DNA from: JACVRW01 sp963734025
Lineage (GTDB): Bacteria > Actinomycetota > Thermoleophilia > Solirubrobacterales > Thermoleophilaceae
Length of the DNA: 64,000 nt
Assembly: GCA_963734025.1 (NCBI GenBank)
Contig: CAVTFR010000011.1
Location: forward strand, 434,001-498,000
Direction of reading: 5' to 3'
Shown: positions 36,240-44,232 of the stretch, in pieces
How positions within the stretch are numbered: position 1 is the first letter of the stretch
Layout of the letters: every line of letters starts with the position of its first letter
Program-made: the position numbers and the translations under genes
The notes under the pieces: model-generated
What the model saw: only the letters and a program-made list of their open reading frames with translations
Told to the model about the DNA's origin: nothing
Databases searched by the model: none

Positions 36240-37673
36240 CTACGCGCCGCGGCCGACGGACGCCTGAGCGGGCCGCTGCGGGCCGGCGGCGGCGCGCGCC
36301 GAGCGCTTGCCCGGCGCCCGCACCGCCACCGCCAGCGCGCCCACGGCGAGCACGACGGCGCCGACCACGAGGGCGGCGCTGAACCCGTCGACGAACGACG
36401 CCGGGTTCATGCCGGGCCCGAGCCGGCCGACGTGGTCGGCGAGCACGCTGCCGAGGACGGCGATGCCGAGGGCGCCGCCGACCTCGCGGGCCGCGTCGTT
36501 GACCGCGGACGCCACGCCCTGCTTCTCGTCCGGCAGCGACTCGACGATCGCCGTCGTCGCGGGCGCGGTCGCGAACGCCATGCCGAGGCCGAGCACGAGC
36601 CCGCCCGCCAGCAGGTGCCAGTAGGACGAGCCGGCGTCCATCGTGGACATCACGAAGAGGCCGATCGCCATCAGGGCCAGGCCGGTCGGGCCCACCGGGC
36701 GGACGCCCACCCGCTCGACGAGCAGCGGCACGCGCGGCGCGACCGTGACCATCACGACGGCCATCGGCGCCAGCGCGGCGCCGGCCTCGAGCGGCGAGTA
36801 GCCGAGCACCAGCTGGAGGAACTGCAGCAGCACGAAGATCAGCCCAAAGGCTGCGAAGAACTGCAGGAAGATCGACAGCGATCCGCTCGAGAACCCACGC
36901 AGCTTGAAGAGCCGCGGGTCGAGCATGGGCTCGCGGCGGCGGAGCTCCCAGGCGACGAACGCGACGCCGAGCAGCACGGCGCCCGCGAAGCCGCCCGCGA
37001 CGAGCGGGTCGCCCCAGCCCCGCTGCGGTCCCTCGATGAAGGCCCAGACGAGTGCGGAGAGGCCGAGCGCCGAGAGGGCGCCCCCGACCGGGTCGAGCGC
37101 CTCCACCTTGTGCGCGTCATGCGCCGGCACGACTCGAAGCGAGCCGATGAGGGCGATCAGCGCGAGTACGACGCTGAGGCCGAAGACCCACGACCAGTTG
37201 GCCACCTCGAGCACGGCGCCCGAGACGAGCAGGCCGAGCAGAGCGCTGCCGCCGGCGACGCCTGCCCACGTGCCCACCGCGCGGTCACGTTCGCCGGCCG
37301 GGAAGCTGGCGGTGATTATCGACAGGGTGCTCGGCATGATCAGCGCCGCGCCGAGGCCCATGAAGGCCCGGATCACGATCAAAGTCGACGGCTCGCTGAC
37401 AGTGGTGGCGATCGCGGCGCCGGTGCCGAAGATCGCAAGACCGGCAATCAGGACGCGCCGGCGCCCGAGCCGGTCGCCGATCGCGCCGGCGGGCAGCAGC
37501 AGGCCGGCGAAGACGAGGGCATAGGCGTCGACGATCCATTGAAGCTCTGTAGGAGTGGCGCCGGTGTCCCGGGCGAGATCGGGAAGGGCCACGTTGAGCG
37601 AGGAAACCGCGCTCACCACGGTCGCGAGCGCGAAGCACATCATGACGAGGATCTTGCGGCGATCAGCTGTCAT
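36240..37673 (-). CDS. MFS drug:H+ antiporter (DHA2, 14-helix type)
   Basis: 477 residues with about 14 membrane helices, 14-TMS family of multidrug exporters. Motif A is in GDRLGRRRVLIAGL, motif C-like region near GGSALLGLLVSGAVLE, and helix 1 has NVALPDLARDTGATPTELQWIVDAY. Probably expels toxic compounds with proton entry. Transcribed away from the divergent TetR gene through two palindromic sites at 37694-37755, so repression by that TetR protein is likely. Downstream lies the remnant of an FAD monooxygenase. Confidence 0.9.
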   Translation of the reverse strand: MTADRRKILVMMCFALATVVSAVSSLNVALPDLARDTGATPTELQWIVDAYALVFAGLLLPAGAIGDRLGRRRVLIAGLAIFGTGAAIATTVSEPSTLIVIRAFMGLGAALIMPSTLSIITASFPAGERDRAVGTWAGVAGGSALLGLLVSGAVLEVANWSWVFGLSVVLALIALIGSLRVVPAHDAHKVEALDPVGGALSALGLSALVWAFIEGPQRGWGDPLVAGGFAGAVLLGVAFVAWELRRREPMLDPRLFKLRGFSSGSLSIFLQFFAAFGLIFVLLQFLQLVLGYSPLEAGAALAPMAVVMVTVAPRVPLLVERVGVRPVGPTGLALMAIGLFVMSTMDAGSSYWHLLAGGLVLGLGMAFATAPATTAIVESLPDEKQGVASAVNDAAREVGGALGIAVLGSVLADHVGRLGPGMNPASFVDGFSAALVVGAVVLAVGALAVAVRAPGKRSARAAAGPQRPAQASVGRGA

Positions 37674-37693
37674 CTCGATCTCCTGACGTGAAG

Positions 37694-37715
37694 TGTTTCA
37701 TCAACTGATGAAACA
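37694..37715. promoter_or_regulatory. TetR operator 1
   Basis: Perfect inverted repeat with 10-bp arms TGTTTCATCA and TGATGAAACA separated by AC. It contains TTTCA-N8-TGAAA, 21 bp upstream of the MFS start. AT-rich compared with surrounding sequence. Position between the divergent MFS and TetR genes makes it the main operator candidate. Confidence 0.75.
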
Positions 37716-37737
37716 GTCTGGCACAGATCGCGCTACA

Positions 37738-37755
37738 TTTCAACACCTAATGAAA
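37738..37755. promoter_or_regulatory. TetR operator 2
   Basis: A second TTTCA-N8-TGAAA element, 42 bp (about four DNA turns) from the first and overlapping the ATG of the TetR gene at 37750. Its centre is less symmetric. Binding here would shut off the regulator's own translation start and promoter, consistent with autoregulation. Confidence 0.6.
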
Positions 37756-38355
37756 TCGACTCACGAGAAGAGGCGCGGGCCGCGCCAGGACGGCGTCGAG
37801 GCCCGCGAGGCGATCATCGATGCGGCCCGTAGCCAGTTCGCCGAGCAGGGCTTCGAGGGCGCGACGATGCGCGGAATCGCGCGCGAGGCGGGGGTGGATC
37901 CTGCGCTCGTCTCGTACTACTTCGGCTCGAAGAGCGGCCTGTTCGTCGAGTCGCTGCGGCTCCCGGTGAACCCGGCCGACGCGATCCAGGCCGTGCTGGC
38001 GGAGGGCAGCGATGGCCTCGGCACGCGGCTCGTCTCGCGCTTTCTCGAGGTGTGGGACAACCCCGCCACCGGTGAGCCGATCATCAGCGTGCTGCGCTCG
38101 GCCGCGAGCCGGCCCGAGATCATGCGCGAGTTCCTCCAGCGCCAGATCGTCCCCCCCGTCGCCGCCGCCATCGGGGGCCCCGATGCGGAGCTGAGGGCGA
38201 CCGCGCTCGCCTCGCAGATGCTCGGTCTCGCGTTCCTCCGCTACGTACTCCGCCTGGAGCCGCTCGCCTCGGCGACCCAGGAAGAGGTCGTCGCGCTCAT
38301 CGGACCGACCCTGCAGCGCTACGTCGCCGGCTCGGCCGTCACGAGCGCCAGCTGA
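37750..38355 (+). CDS. TetR-family transcriptional repressor
   Basis: 201 residues from ATG 37750; the frame is open from 37693 but that stretch is the operator DNA. The N-terminal HTH is clear: IIDAARSQFAEQGFEGATMRGIAREAGVDPALVSYYFGSK (about 23-62). The C-terminal part resembles the QacR-like TetR_C group (LQRQIVPPVAAAIGG, ASQMLGLAFLRYVLRLEP). It should sense a compound exported by the divergent MFS pump. The 3' end overlaps the convergent gene at 38319 by 37 bp. Confidence 0.9.
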   Translation: MKSTHEKRRGPRQDGVEAREAIIDAARSQFAEQGFEGATMRGIAREAGVDPALVSYYFGSKSGLFVESLRLPVNPADAIQAVLAEGSDGLGTRLVSRFLEVWDNPATGEPIISVLRSAASRPEIMREFLQRQIVPPVAAAIGGPDAELRATALASQMLGLAFLRYVLRLEPLASATQEEVVALIGPTLQRYVAGSAVTSAS

Positions 38356-39383
38356 GCCAGCATGCTGCGGTCCTGTGGCCCAGGGCCCCAGAACTGCTGC
38401 TGCGCCTCGCGCCCCCGTGCCCGGTACGCCGCCGCGAGGTGCGGGGGCAGCGGGTCCCAGGCGCCGACGTCCCTGATCCACGCGCCCTTCTCATCGCGCC
38501 AGACGAGCAGGTGCGAGCGCGCGCGACCGAGGAAATGGCCCTCGTGCGTCGTCAGAACGATGAGGGCGAGCGGCTCGGCGCGGTCCGGAAGGAGCGGCTG
38601 TGTGTTGCCGTGGCCTCCGCTTCCTGCGCGATAGCGCTCCTGCAGCTCGGCCACCGCCCCGGGCAGTCGCTCGCTCTCGCGACCGTTCCCGAAGTGCAGC
38701 TCGGTGCAGGTGACGTAGCCGCGGTGGAAGACCGGAGAGCGCGGCGCAGGCTCGGCCACGACCTCGATTTCGAACGTCTGATCGGCGAGCCCGGTGCTGC
38801 GGAGCGGGGTGAAGCGCCCGTTCGCACAGCCCATGTCCGGCCACCTCGGCGGATCGGCCAGCAGCGCGAGTGCGCGATCCGGGTTCGGGAGCTCCACTGG
38901 CTCGTAGGTCGACCAGTCCTGGTCCTCGTGGCGCCGCAGCGGCGGTGTCGGCGGCCCGAGCGCCGAATGCGCGAGCCGGCGCTCGGGCTTGAAGGCGCGC
39001 CGCTCGGCGACCGTCGGGAAGCCGATGCCGTAGGCGCGCCGCTCGTCGTCCGTCCACGCGCCGGGGAACCAGTCCCCCAGCAGCCGGCGGGCGCCCTCCC
39101 GCAGCGCCTCGCCGTCGAGCCGGCCGCGCCGGCGCAGGCGGTGCAACCCGTAGGCCCGGTTCAGGGCGAGCACGTCGCGCACGCCGAGCCTGCCGCGCTC
39201 GCGCTGCGCCCAGCGAGTGCCGATGACGCCGTGCGCGAGTCGGAGGTCGTCCACGTCGCGTTCGTCGTCCGCGCGCGCGTAGTAGGCGGCGTTCAGGAAG
39301 TCCGTTACCCACGCAATGGCGCCGGGCGCCGCGATCGACGACCCGGCCATCCGGGCAAAGCGGATGGGCCCCGGTAGGCGCAA
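38319..39383 (-). CDS. Conserved-looking hypothetical protein
   Basis: 354 residues (Met12 at 39350 is an alternative start). I recognise no family. It has no signal peptide or membrane helix. The N-terminal third is Arg-rich and helical (HGVIGTRWAQRERGRLGVRDVLALNRAYGLHRLRR split by short turns). The middle has a Cys pair region (DMGCANGRF, YVTCTELHFGNGRES), and the C-terminal part is beta-rich (LALIVLTTHEGHFLGRARSHLLVWRD). Codon use matches neighbours, so it is probably real. Ends inside the convergent TetR gene. Confidence 0.55.
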   Translation of the reverse strand: MRLPGPIRFARMAGSSIAAPGAIAWVTDFLNAAYYARADDERDVDDLRLAHGVIGTRWAQRERGRLGVRDVLALNRAYGLHRLRRRGRLDGEALREGARRLLGDWFPGAWTDDERRAYGIGFPTVAERRAFKPERRLAHSALGPPTPPLRRHEDQDWSTYEPVELPNPDRALALLADPPRWPDMGCANGRFTPLRSTGLADQTFEIEVVAEPAPRSPVFHRGYVTCTELHFGNGRESERLPGAVAELQERYRAGSGGHGNTQPLLPDRAEPLALIVLTTHEGHFLGRARSHLLVWRDEKGAWIRDVGAWDPLPPHLAAAYRARGREAQQQFWGPGPQDRSMLAQLALVTAEPAT

Positions 39384-39409
39384 AATGCCGACGGAGGGCG
39401 ACGGGTGTC

Positions 39410-39583
39410 TTACCCGGCCGCGTCCTCCTCGACCGAGACCTCCTCGTTCGCGTGCACCGTGCAGAGGAAGGGGCCGTTCGTCTCAAGCGCAGCCTTGATC
39501 TCCTGATCGGTCAGGCGCGTGCCGCACTCCGCGCAGCGGCGCTCGATGACCGGGTCGACTCCCTCGCGCTCTTCGAGTTCCAC
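39410..39583 (-). CDS. Small CxxC zinc-finger-like protein
   Basis: 57 residues from a GTG at 39583 that overlaps the previous stop (TAGTG). The sequence has ERRCAECGTRLTDQEI and, after an ALETNGPFLCTVHANEE stretch, a second Cys-x2-His pair, so a single small zinc site is likely. The open frame extends 27 codons upstream but that part lies in the preceding gene. Acidic C-terminus. Translational coupling to the 39583-40005 gene suggests a shared role; function unknown. Confidence 0.6.
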   Translation of the reverse strand: MELEEREGVDPVIERRCAECGTRLTDQEIKAALETNGPFLCTVHANEEVSVEEDAAG

Positions 39584-40005
39584 TAGGCCTCGCTTCCCAC
39601 GACGTGCGTGACCGGCAGACCCGTGGCGGCCTGGGCCTTTCTCGGTAGGTCGATCTTCAGCCATTTCGAGATATGAAGCGGCAGGGTCGACACGATCAGC
39701 TCGTCATAGCGGTTGAAGTTGCATTCGTCCTGGATGGCCGCGAGCGCGTCGGGGTCGCCGACGCGGGCGCCCGCCATGTCCAACCCTTCCCGGCGCAGCT
39801 CGTCCACGAACCCCTCGCGGTGCCTCTCCGCCTCCTCACCGCCGGCGTGCATGTCCGCGGCCCATGCGAGCCCATGCGGGGTCGAGGGCACGAGCAGCGT
39901 GAACTCACAGGGTCCCTGCACCGTGCGGGTGCGGAGCGCGTCGAGAAGCTCTGGCGACTCGGCGGTGCGGTTCGCGACCACAAGGACACGCGCCTTGCTG
40001 GTCAT
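39583..40005 (-). CDS. Rossmann-like small protein (Usp/HUP-type fold candidate)
   Basis: 140 residues from ATG 40005. Alternating strands and helices: ARVLVVANRTAESPELLDAL, FTLLVPSTPHGLAW, a GDPDALAAIQDE helix, then YDELIVSTLPLHISKWLKIDLPRKA and LPVTHVV. This resembles a universal-stress/HUP-like fold known in actinobacteria as a hypothetical protein. No catalytic motif is obvious. It is coupled to the downstream small zinc-finger-like gene. Confidence 0.6.
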   Translation of the reverse strand: MTSKARVLVVANRTAESPELLDALRTRTVQGPCEFTLLVPSTPHGLAWAADMHAGGEEAERHREGFVDELRREGLDMAGARVGDPDALAAIQDECNFNRYDELIVSTLPLHISKWLKIDLPRKAQAATGLPVTHVVGSEA

Positions 40006-40134
40006 GCCGTCAGCGTACCGCGGCGCCTGGGGGGGTCGCGTCTCGGTCCTGCTCCTACTCGCCCCGACGCGCCGGCGCCGGCGTCGGAGCACGGCGCGAG
40101 ACCGATAACGACCCGCGCCGCGCTCGCGTGACCC

Positions 40135-40671
40135 CTAGGGCGTCGGAAGCTGCAAGTCGACCATCATGTCCGCGTGCCGGTGAACGATCTTCCAGCAACC
40201 TCTGTCGAAGCGGAAGATCATCGTGGAGCGAAGAACCTGCGGCCGCCGCTCGGTCTGCCCCGCGTACAGCACGTCGGCGCGCTCGATCGCGACCGTGTAG
40301 GCCAGCCTGCCGCGCACGTCCTTGACGAGGTACTCGAAGTCGACCTCGGCGCCGCTCGGGAGGAACGCGCCTGCGGCGAGCTGGTAGCGCTGCTTGACCT
40401 CGTCGACGCCCGCCTCTCCAAGTCCGCCGAAACCGCCGAAGATCGACGCCGGGTCCTTCTCGGCGGTGATCGCCGACCACGGTGACGGGTCGCCGTTGAC
40501 GAAGGCTGAGTTGGCGGCTTCGTAGCGTTGGAGGAACCGCTCGAAGTCGTAGGCGTGGTGGCCGCTGCCATGCGAGGGGTCGGCGGTGGCGGACCCGCCG
40601 AACGCGCCGGAGGAGGCCAGGACCGCGAGCGTCAGCAACAAGGCGGCGATCGCGGAGGTGAGCCGCTTCAT
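40135..40671 (-). CDS. Secreted NTF2/SnoaL-like protein
   Basis: 178 residues from ATG 40671. Signal peptide at about 1-28 (LTSAIAALLLTLAVLASSG then ATADP). The mature part is an NTF2-like fold: FERFLQRYEAANSAFVNGDP, WSAITAEKDPASIFGGFGG, VKDVRGRLAYTVAIERADV and STMIFRFDRGCWKIVHRHAD. The pattern matches the SnoaL_3-like calcium/calmodulin kinase II association family. Ligand unknown; location outside the membrane. Confidence 0.7.
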   Translation of the reverse strand: MKRLTSAIAALLLTLAVLASSGAFGGSATADPSHGSGHHAYDFERFLQRYEAANSAFVNGDPSPWSAITAEKDPASIFGGFGGLGEAGVDEVKQRYQLAAGAFLPSGAEVDFEYLVKDVRGRLAYTVAIERADVLYAGQTERRPQVLRSTMIFRFDRGCWKIVHRHADMMVDLQLPTP

Positions 40672-40748
40672 CGTGAATCCTTTCGTGGCTGCCAAAGCCC
40701 TCGGAAGACGTTCACGAGCGCGGGCCTATTCCACCCGCTGAGATCTGC

Positions 40749-41405
40749 CTAGTAAGGGGGCAGCTCGTCGTACCAGTCGCCGAGCGCGCGGAAGGCGCCC
40801 CAGAACTCTCGCTTCGCGCGCTCGTCGTCGAGCGAGCCGTCGATGTCCGTGACCGTCAGGGCGTCGCAGGTCGGCGTGAGCCGCTGGATCTCGCCGGGCT
40901 TCCATTCGAGCTCGCGGGCGAGCGGCACGCGCAGCATGTTGAGCTCCTCGACCGCCTCCTCGCCCATCACGACGACGATGCGCGGCTGCACGATCGCGAG
41001 CTCGTCGAGGACGCGAGCGCGGCACTCGGGCGCGGAGTCGTCGGTGTCGTGGACCGGGCACTTGACGAACACCGTCCCGTAGACGGCGAGCGGGTCGATG
41101 CCGAGCCGCTTGAAGCTCTTCATGAGCGCGGAGCCGGCGCGGCCGTAGAACGCGACGCCCTCCTCGATCTCCGAGGGGACCGGCGCATACTTGAGCAGCA
41201 CGATGTCGGCCTGCGGGTGGCCCGAGCCGAGCACCGGCATCAGGTTGCCGCGCGGGCAGTGCTCGCAGTCCTGGATCTCGCGGGTGAGGCTGTTCAGCTC
41301 CCTGATCGCCCGCTCCAGGTACTTCTCGCGGATCTCGTCATCGGTGGCGGGCATGTGATCCGAGGGATTTGACGGATTCACGGGCGCTCCTCTCCGGCGC
41401 ATCAC
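40749..41405 (-). CDS. Uracil-DNA glycosylase superfamily protein with altered motifs
   Basis: 218 residues (ATG 41354 is an alternative start). The fold pattern is that of family 4/5 iron-sulfur UDGs: CEHCPRGNLMPVLGSGHPQADIVLL, YGRAGSALMKSFKRLGID, VFVKCPVHDTDDSAPECRARVLDEL and PRIVVVMGEEAVEELN. Four cysteines are placed for a [4Fe-4S] cluster (CxxC, KCP, PEC). The catalytic motif usually GExPG reads KYAPV, and the second motif usually HPS reads LTPTCD. So it likely binds DNA or a base but may not excise uracil in the normal way. Next to the GT-PHP gene on the same strand. Confidence 0.75.
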   Translation of the reverse strand: MMRRRGAPVNPSNPSDHMPATDDEIREKYLERAIRELNSLTREIQDCEHCPRGNLMPVLGSGHPQADIVLLKYAPVPSEIEEGVAFYGRAGSALMKSFKRLGIDPLAVYGTVFVKCPVHDTDDSAPECRARVLDELAIVQPRIVVVMGEEAVEELNMLRVPLARELEWKPGEIQRLTPTCDALTVTDIDGSLDDERAKREFWGAFRALGDWYDELPPY

Positions 41406-43237
41406 TTCTTGCCGCGCGTCTGGATGAACTTGAGCGCCTGCACGTACAGGAGCGACTGCTTCTTGCGCACGATGTCGGCGTCACGCAGCGAGGCGAGGAA
41501 CTCCTCGGGGCCGTCGAAGTCGCGCATCCGGATCTTGACGGAGCCGAGCCCCTGGACGACGTGGCTGTCCGAGCCCGCGCCCGCGACGATCCTGTACTTG
41601 GCCGCGAAGCGCGCCGCCTCCTCGTTGAAGGCGGAGAAGGCCACACGCGGGTTGAAGACCTCCATCGCGTCGATGTCCTCCACCACGTCGAGCAGATGCT
41701 CGTAGTCGGGCACGGCGTGCATCCGGTCGAAGGGATGCGGCACGTAGACGAGCCCGCCCTGCCTGCGGATCTCGGCGATCGTCTCCTGGAGGGTCATACC
41801 GCGCGGGATCTTCTCCTCGATGAAGAGCCCGATCACCTCGCCCTGGTCGGCGGTCTTGACCTCCTCCGCGACGATGACCTTGATGCCGTTCGCGCGCTCG
41901 CGCGCCTCGAGCGCCCCGGAGACCTCGTTGTGGTCGGTGATCGCGATCGCCCCGAGCCCGACCTTCTTGGCGGTGTCGAGCAGCGTGTCGACAGGCGTTG
42001 CGCAGTCGGGCGAGTGGTCCGTGTGCATGTGCAGGTCGACGTGGATGAAGTCGCGGCTCTCGAGCTGCTTGCGGATCTGTGGGCGCCCGTCGCCGTCGTG
42101 GCGGCGGGCGGCGATGCGCTCGTAGACGGTCTCGTAGTCGTCCGCGACCCGCGACCACTCGAGCTGCGGATGGGCCTCCTGGATGCGGCCCGCATACTCG
42201 CTCACGAGACTCGGCTCCGCGAGCAGCCGCTCGAGCTGGGCGGCGAGCGTGAGCGCGTCGCGCGGCTCGAACAGCGGGCCGAACTCGCCGTCGCGCATGA
42301 GCTCCTCGTATTGGGGCAGGCGAGAGACGACCGGCACGGCGCCGCCCGCGAGCGACCGGAGCACGAGCTGCGGCGCCGGCGCGGACCCGCTCGAGGCCGC
42401 GACGGCGATCGTCGCGCGCGAGAGGTGCTGCGCCTCTGAGCCGTCGGCCGGGCCGGCGAGGTGGACACGGTCGCGCAGGCGCCGCGGCAGCGTCACCACA
42501 GGTGCCGAGTCCGGGCTGCGCAGCCAGATCGTCGCCTGCCAGTCGCGCTCGACGGACAGCCGGCGAAGCGCGCGCAGGAAGATGCGCAGCGCGCCGCGCT
42601 CCTCCTCGGCTGAGAACACGATTCGCGGCGGCTCGCCGCTCGGCTCGGGGCGATGCAGCAAATCGGCCCCGGGATGGATCACGTCGTAGTGGCCGGGGAA
42701 GTAGCGCTCGATCAGGTCGCGCGTGGCCGCGTAGCTCGCGGTGCGGCCGTCGAGGCGGCCGAACAGGAGCTCGACCACCTTGCGCGCCACCTGCGTCGAG
42801 ACGAAGCGCTCGGTCGTGGAGTGGAAGGTCCCGATGTTGAGGGCGTGAGAGTGCCGCAGCGCCGCAGACGCCGCGCTCGGAGCGAACGGCTCGTGTACGT
42901 GAACGAAGTCGAGCTCAGCCCGGTCGAGCAGCTCCTCGAGCGTGCGCGAGACGTCGATCGGGAGCGACACCGAGCCGCCGCGCTTGAAGGGCAGCGACTG
43001 GCCGACCGCCACCACAGACGCGCAGCCGGGCTCGTCGAACAGGGCGTCCGGATCGTCGCGCAGCGCATCGACCTTCGCGCGCCCCTCGCGAACGAGCTCG
43101 CGCGAGTCCGAGGGCGCGATCACGACCACGCGGTGGCCACGCCCGCACAGCTCGTCCGAGAGACGCTCGACGAAGCGGTTGACCTCATGGTGCTTCTCCC
43201 ACGGCCACGGGGTCACCTGGGCGATCGCGAACGGCAC
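41402..43237 (-). CDS. Glycosyltransferase GT4 - PHP phosphoesterase fusion
   Basis: 611 residues from GTG 43237. Residues about 1-385 are a GT-B glycosyltransferase of the GT4 type: KHHEVNRFVERLSDELCGRGH, HVHEPFAPSAASAAL, YDVIHPGADLL and the donor-site segment SRLPQYEELMRDGEFGPLFEP. Residues about 395-611 are a PHP metallophosphoesterase domain: HMHTDHSPD, ITDHNE, VAEEVKT, VPHPFDR and AGSDSH keep all metal ligands. No signal peptide. The stop overlaps the UDG-like start by 4 nt. The PHP half could remove a phosphate from the glycosyl acceptor or donor; that is inference. Divergent from a nitrilase gene. Confidence 0.85.
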   Translation of the reverse strand: MPFAIAQVTPWPWEKHHEVNRFVERLSDELCGRGHRVVVIAPSDSRELVREGRAKVDALRDDPDALFDEPGCASVVAVGQSLPFKRGGSVSLPIDVSRTLEELLDRAELDFVHVHEPFAPSAASAALRHSHALNIGTFHSTTERFVSTQVARKVVELLFGRLDGRTASYAATRDLIERYFPGHYDVIHPGADLLHRPEPSGEPPRIVFSAEEERGALRIFLRALRRLSVERDWQATIWLRSPDSAPVVTLPRRLRDRVHLAGPADGSEAQHLSRATIAVAASSGSAPAPQLVLRSLAGGAVPVVSRLPQYEELMRDGEFGPLFEPRDALTLAAQLERLLAEPSLVSEYAGRIQEAHPQLEWSRVADDYETVYERIAARRHDGDGRPQIRKQLESRDFIHVDLHMHTDHSPDCATPVDTLLDTAKKVGLGAIAITDHNEVSGALEARERANGIKVIVAEEVKTADQGEVIGLFIEEKIPRGMTLQETIAEIRRQGGLVYVPHPFDRMHAVPDYEHLLDVVEDIDAMEVFNPRVAFSAFNEEAARFAAKYRIVAGAGSDSHVVQGLGSVKIRMRDFDGPEEFLASLRDADIVRKKQSLLYVQALKFIQTRGKK

Positions 43238-43270
43238 TCGCGCAGGATACGTGGATACGATCGGCGTGCC

Positions 43271-44209
43271 ATGACGGACTTCCCGAGCGTCCGCGTAGCC
43301 GCCATCCAGGCCACCCCCGTGATCCTCGACGCCGAGGCCACCGTGGACAAGACGATCTGCCTGCTCGCCGAGGCGGCGGCCGCCGGCGCGCAGCTCGCCG
43401 TGCTCCCGGAGACCTTCGTCTCGCTCTATCCGTCCAACGCGTGGGCGCACCGATCGGCGAGCTTCGGCGGCAGCGACGAGCTCTGGGAGCGCATGTGGGA
43501 CAGCTCGATCGACGTGCCCGGGCCGGTGGTCGACCGCCTGGCGGATGCCTGCCGCGAGCACGAGCTCCATTGCGCGATCGGGGTCAACGAGCGCGAGCAG
43601 GAGCGGCCCGGCACGCTCTACAACGCCCTGCTCCTGATCGGGCCCGGCGGCCTCCTCTGGAAACACCGCAAGCTGATGCCGACCCACCAGGAGCGGCTCT
43701 TCCACGGCCTCGGCTCCGGCGACGACCTCCGCGTGACGGAGACGCCCGTCGGCAGGATCGGCGGGCTCATCTGCTGGGAGAACCGCATGCCGCTCGCGCG
43801 CTGGGCCGTCTACCAGGGCGGCCCGCAGATCTGGGTCGCGCCGACGGCCGACGACTCCGACGGCTGGCAGGCGAGCATGCGTCACATTGCGATCGAGTCG
43901 GGCGCCTTCGTCGTCTCAGTGCCGCAGTACATCCCGCGCTCCGCCTTCCCCCAGGACTTCCCGCTCGAGCTGCCGGACCAGGAGGCCTTCGGCAACGGCG
44001 GCGCGCTGATAGTCGACCCGCAGTGGGGCGAGCCGATCGCGGGGCCGTTGTACGGCGAGGAGGGGATGCTCGTCGCCGACTGCGATCTGCGCCGCGGCCT
44101 GCACGCGAAGCGCTGGTTCGACGCGGTCGGCCACTACGAGGTGCCGTTTTTCACCCGCAGCCTCACCGATGCTCAGCCGAGGGCGGACCTGGACACCGAG
44201 GCGGTCTAG
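43271..44209 (+). CDS. Carbon-nitrogen hydrolase, nitrilase type
   Basis: 312 residues with the Glu-Lys-Cys triad: LPETFVSLYPSNAWAH (Glu), WKHRKLMPTHQERLFHGLG (Lys) and GGLICWENRMPLARWAVY (Cys). The CWEN environment and the PSNAW region are those of nitrilases, which turn a nitrile into a carboxylate and ammonia, and not of amidases or biotinidases. ATG 43271 is 33 bp from the divergent GT-PHP start. Substrate not readable; arylacetonitriles and cyanide-type are family options. Confidence 0.9.
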   Translation: MTDFPSVRVAAIQATPVILDAEATVDKTICLLAEAAAAGAQLAVLPETFVSLYPSNAWAHRSASFGGSDELWERMWDSSIDVPGPVVDRLADACREHELHCAIGVNEREQERPGTLYNALLLIGPGGLLWKHRKLMPTHQERLFHGLGSGDDLRVTETPVGRIGGLICWENRMPLARWAVYQGGPQIWVAPTADDSDGWQASMRHIAIESGAFVVSVPQYIPRSAFPQDFPLELPDQEAFGNGGALIVDPQWGEPIAGPLYGEEGMLVADCDLRRGLHAKRWFDAVGHYEVPFFTRSLTDAQPRADLDTEAV

Positions 44210-44232
44210 CCGCCCCGGCGTCCCGACTCAGG

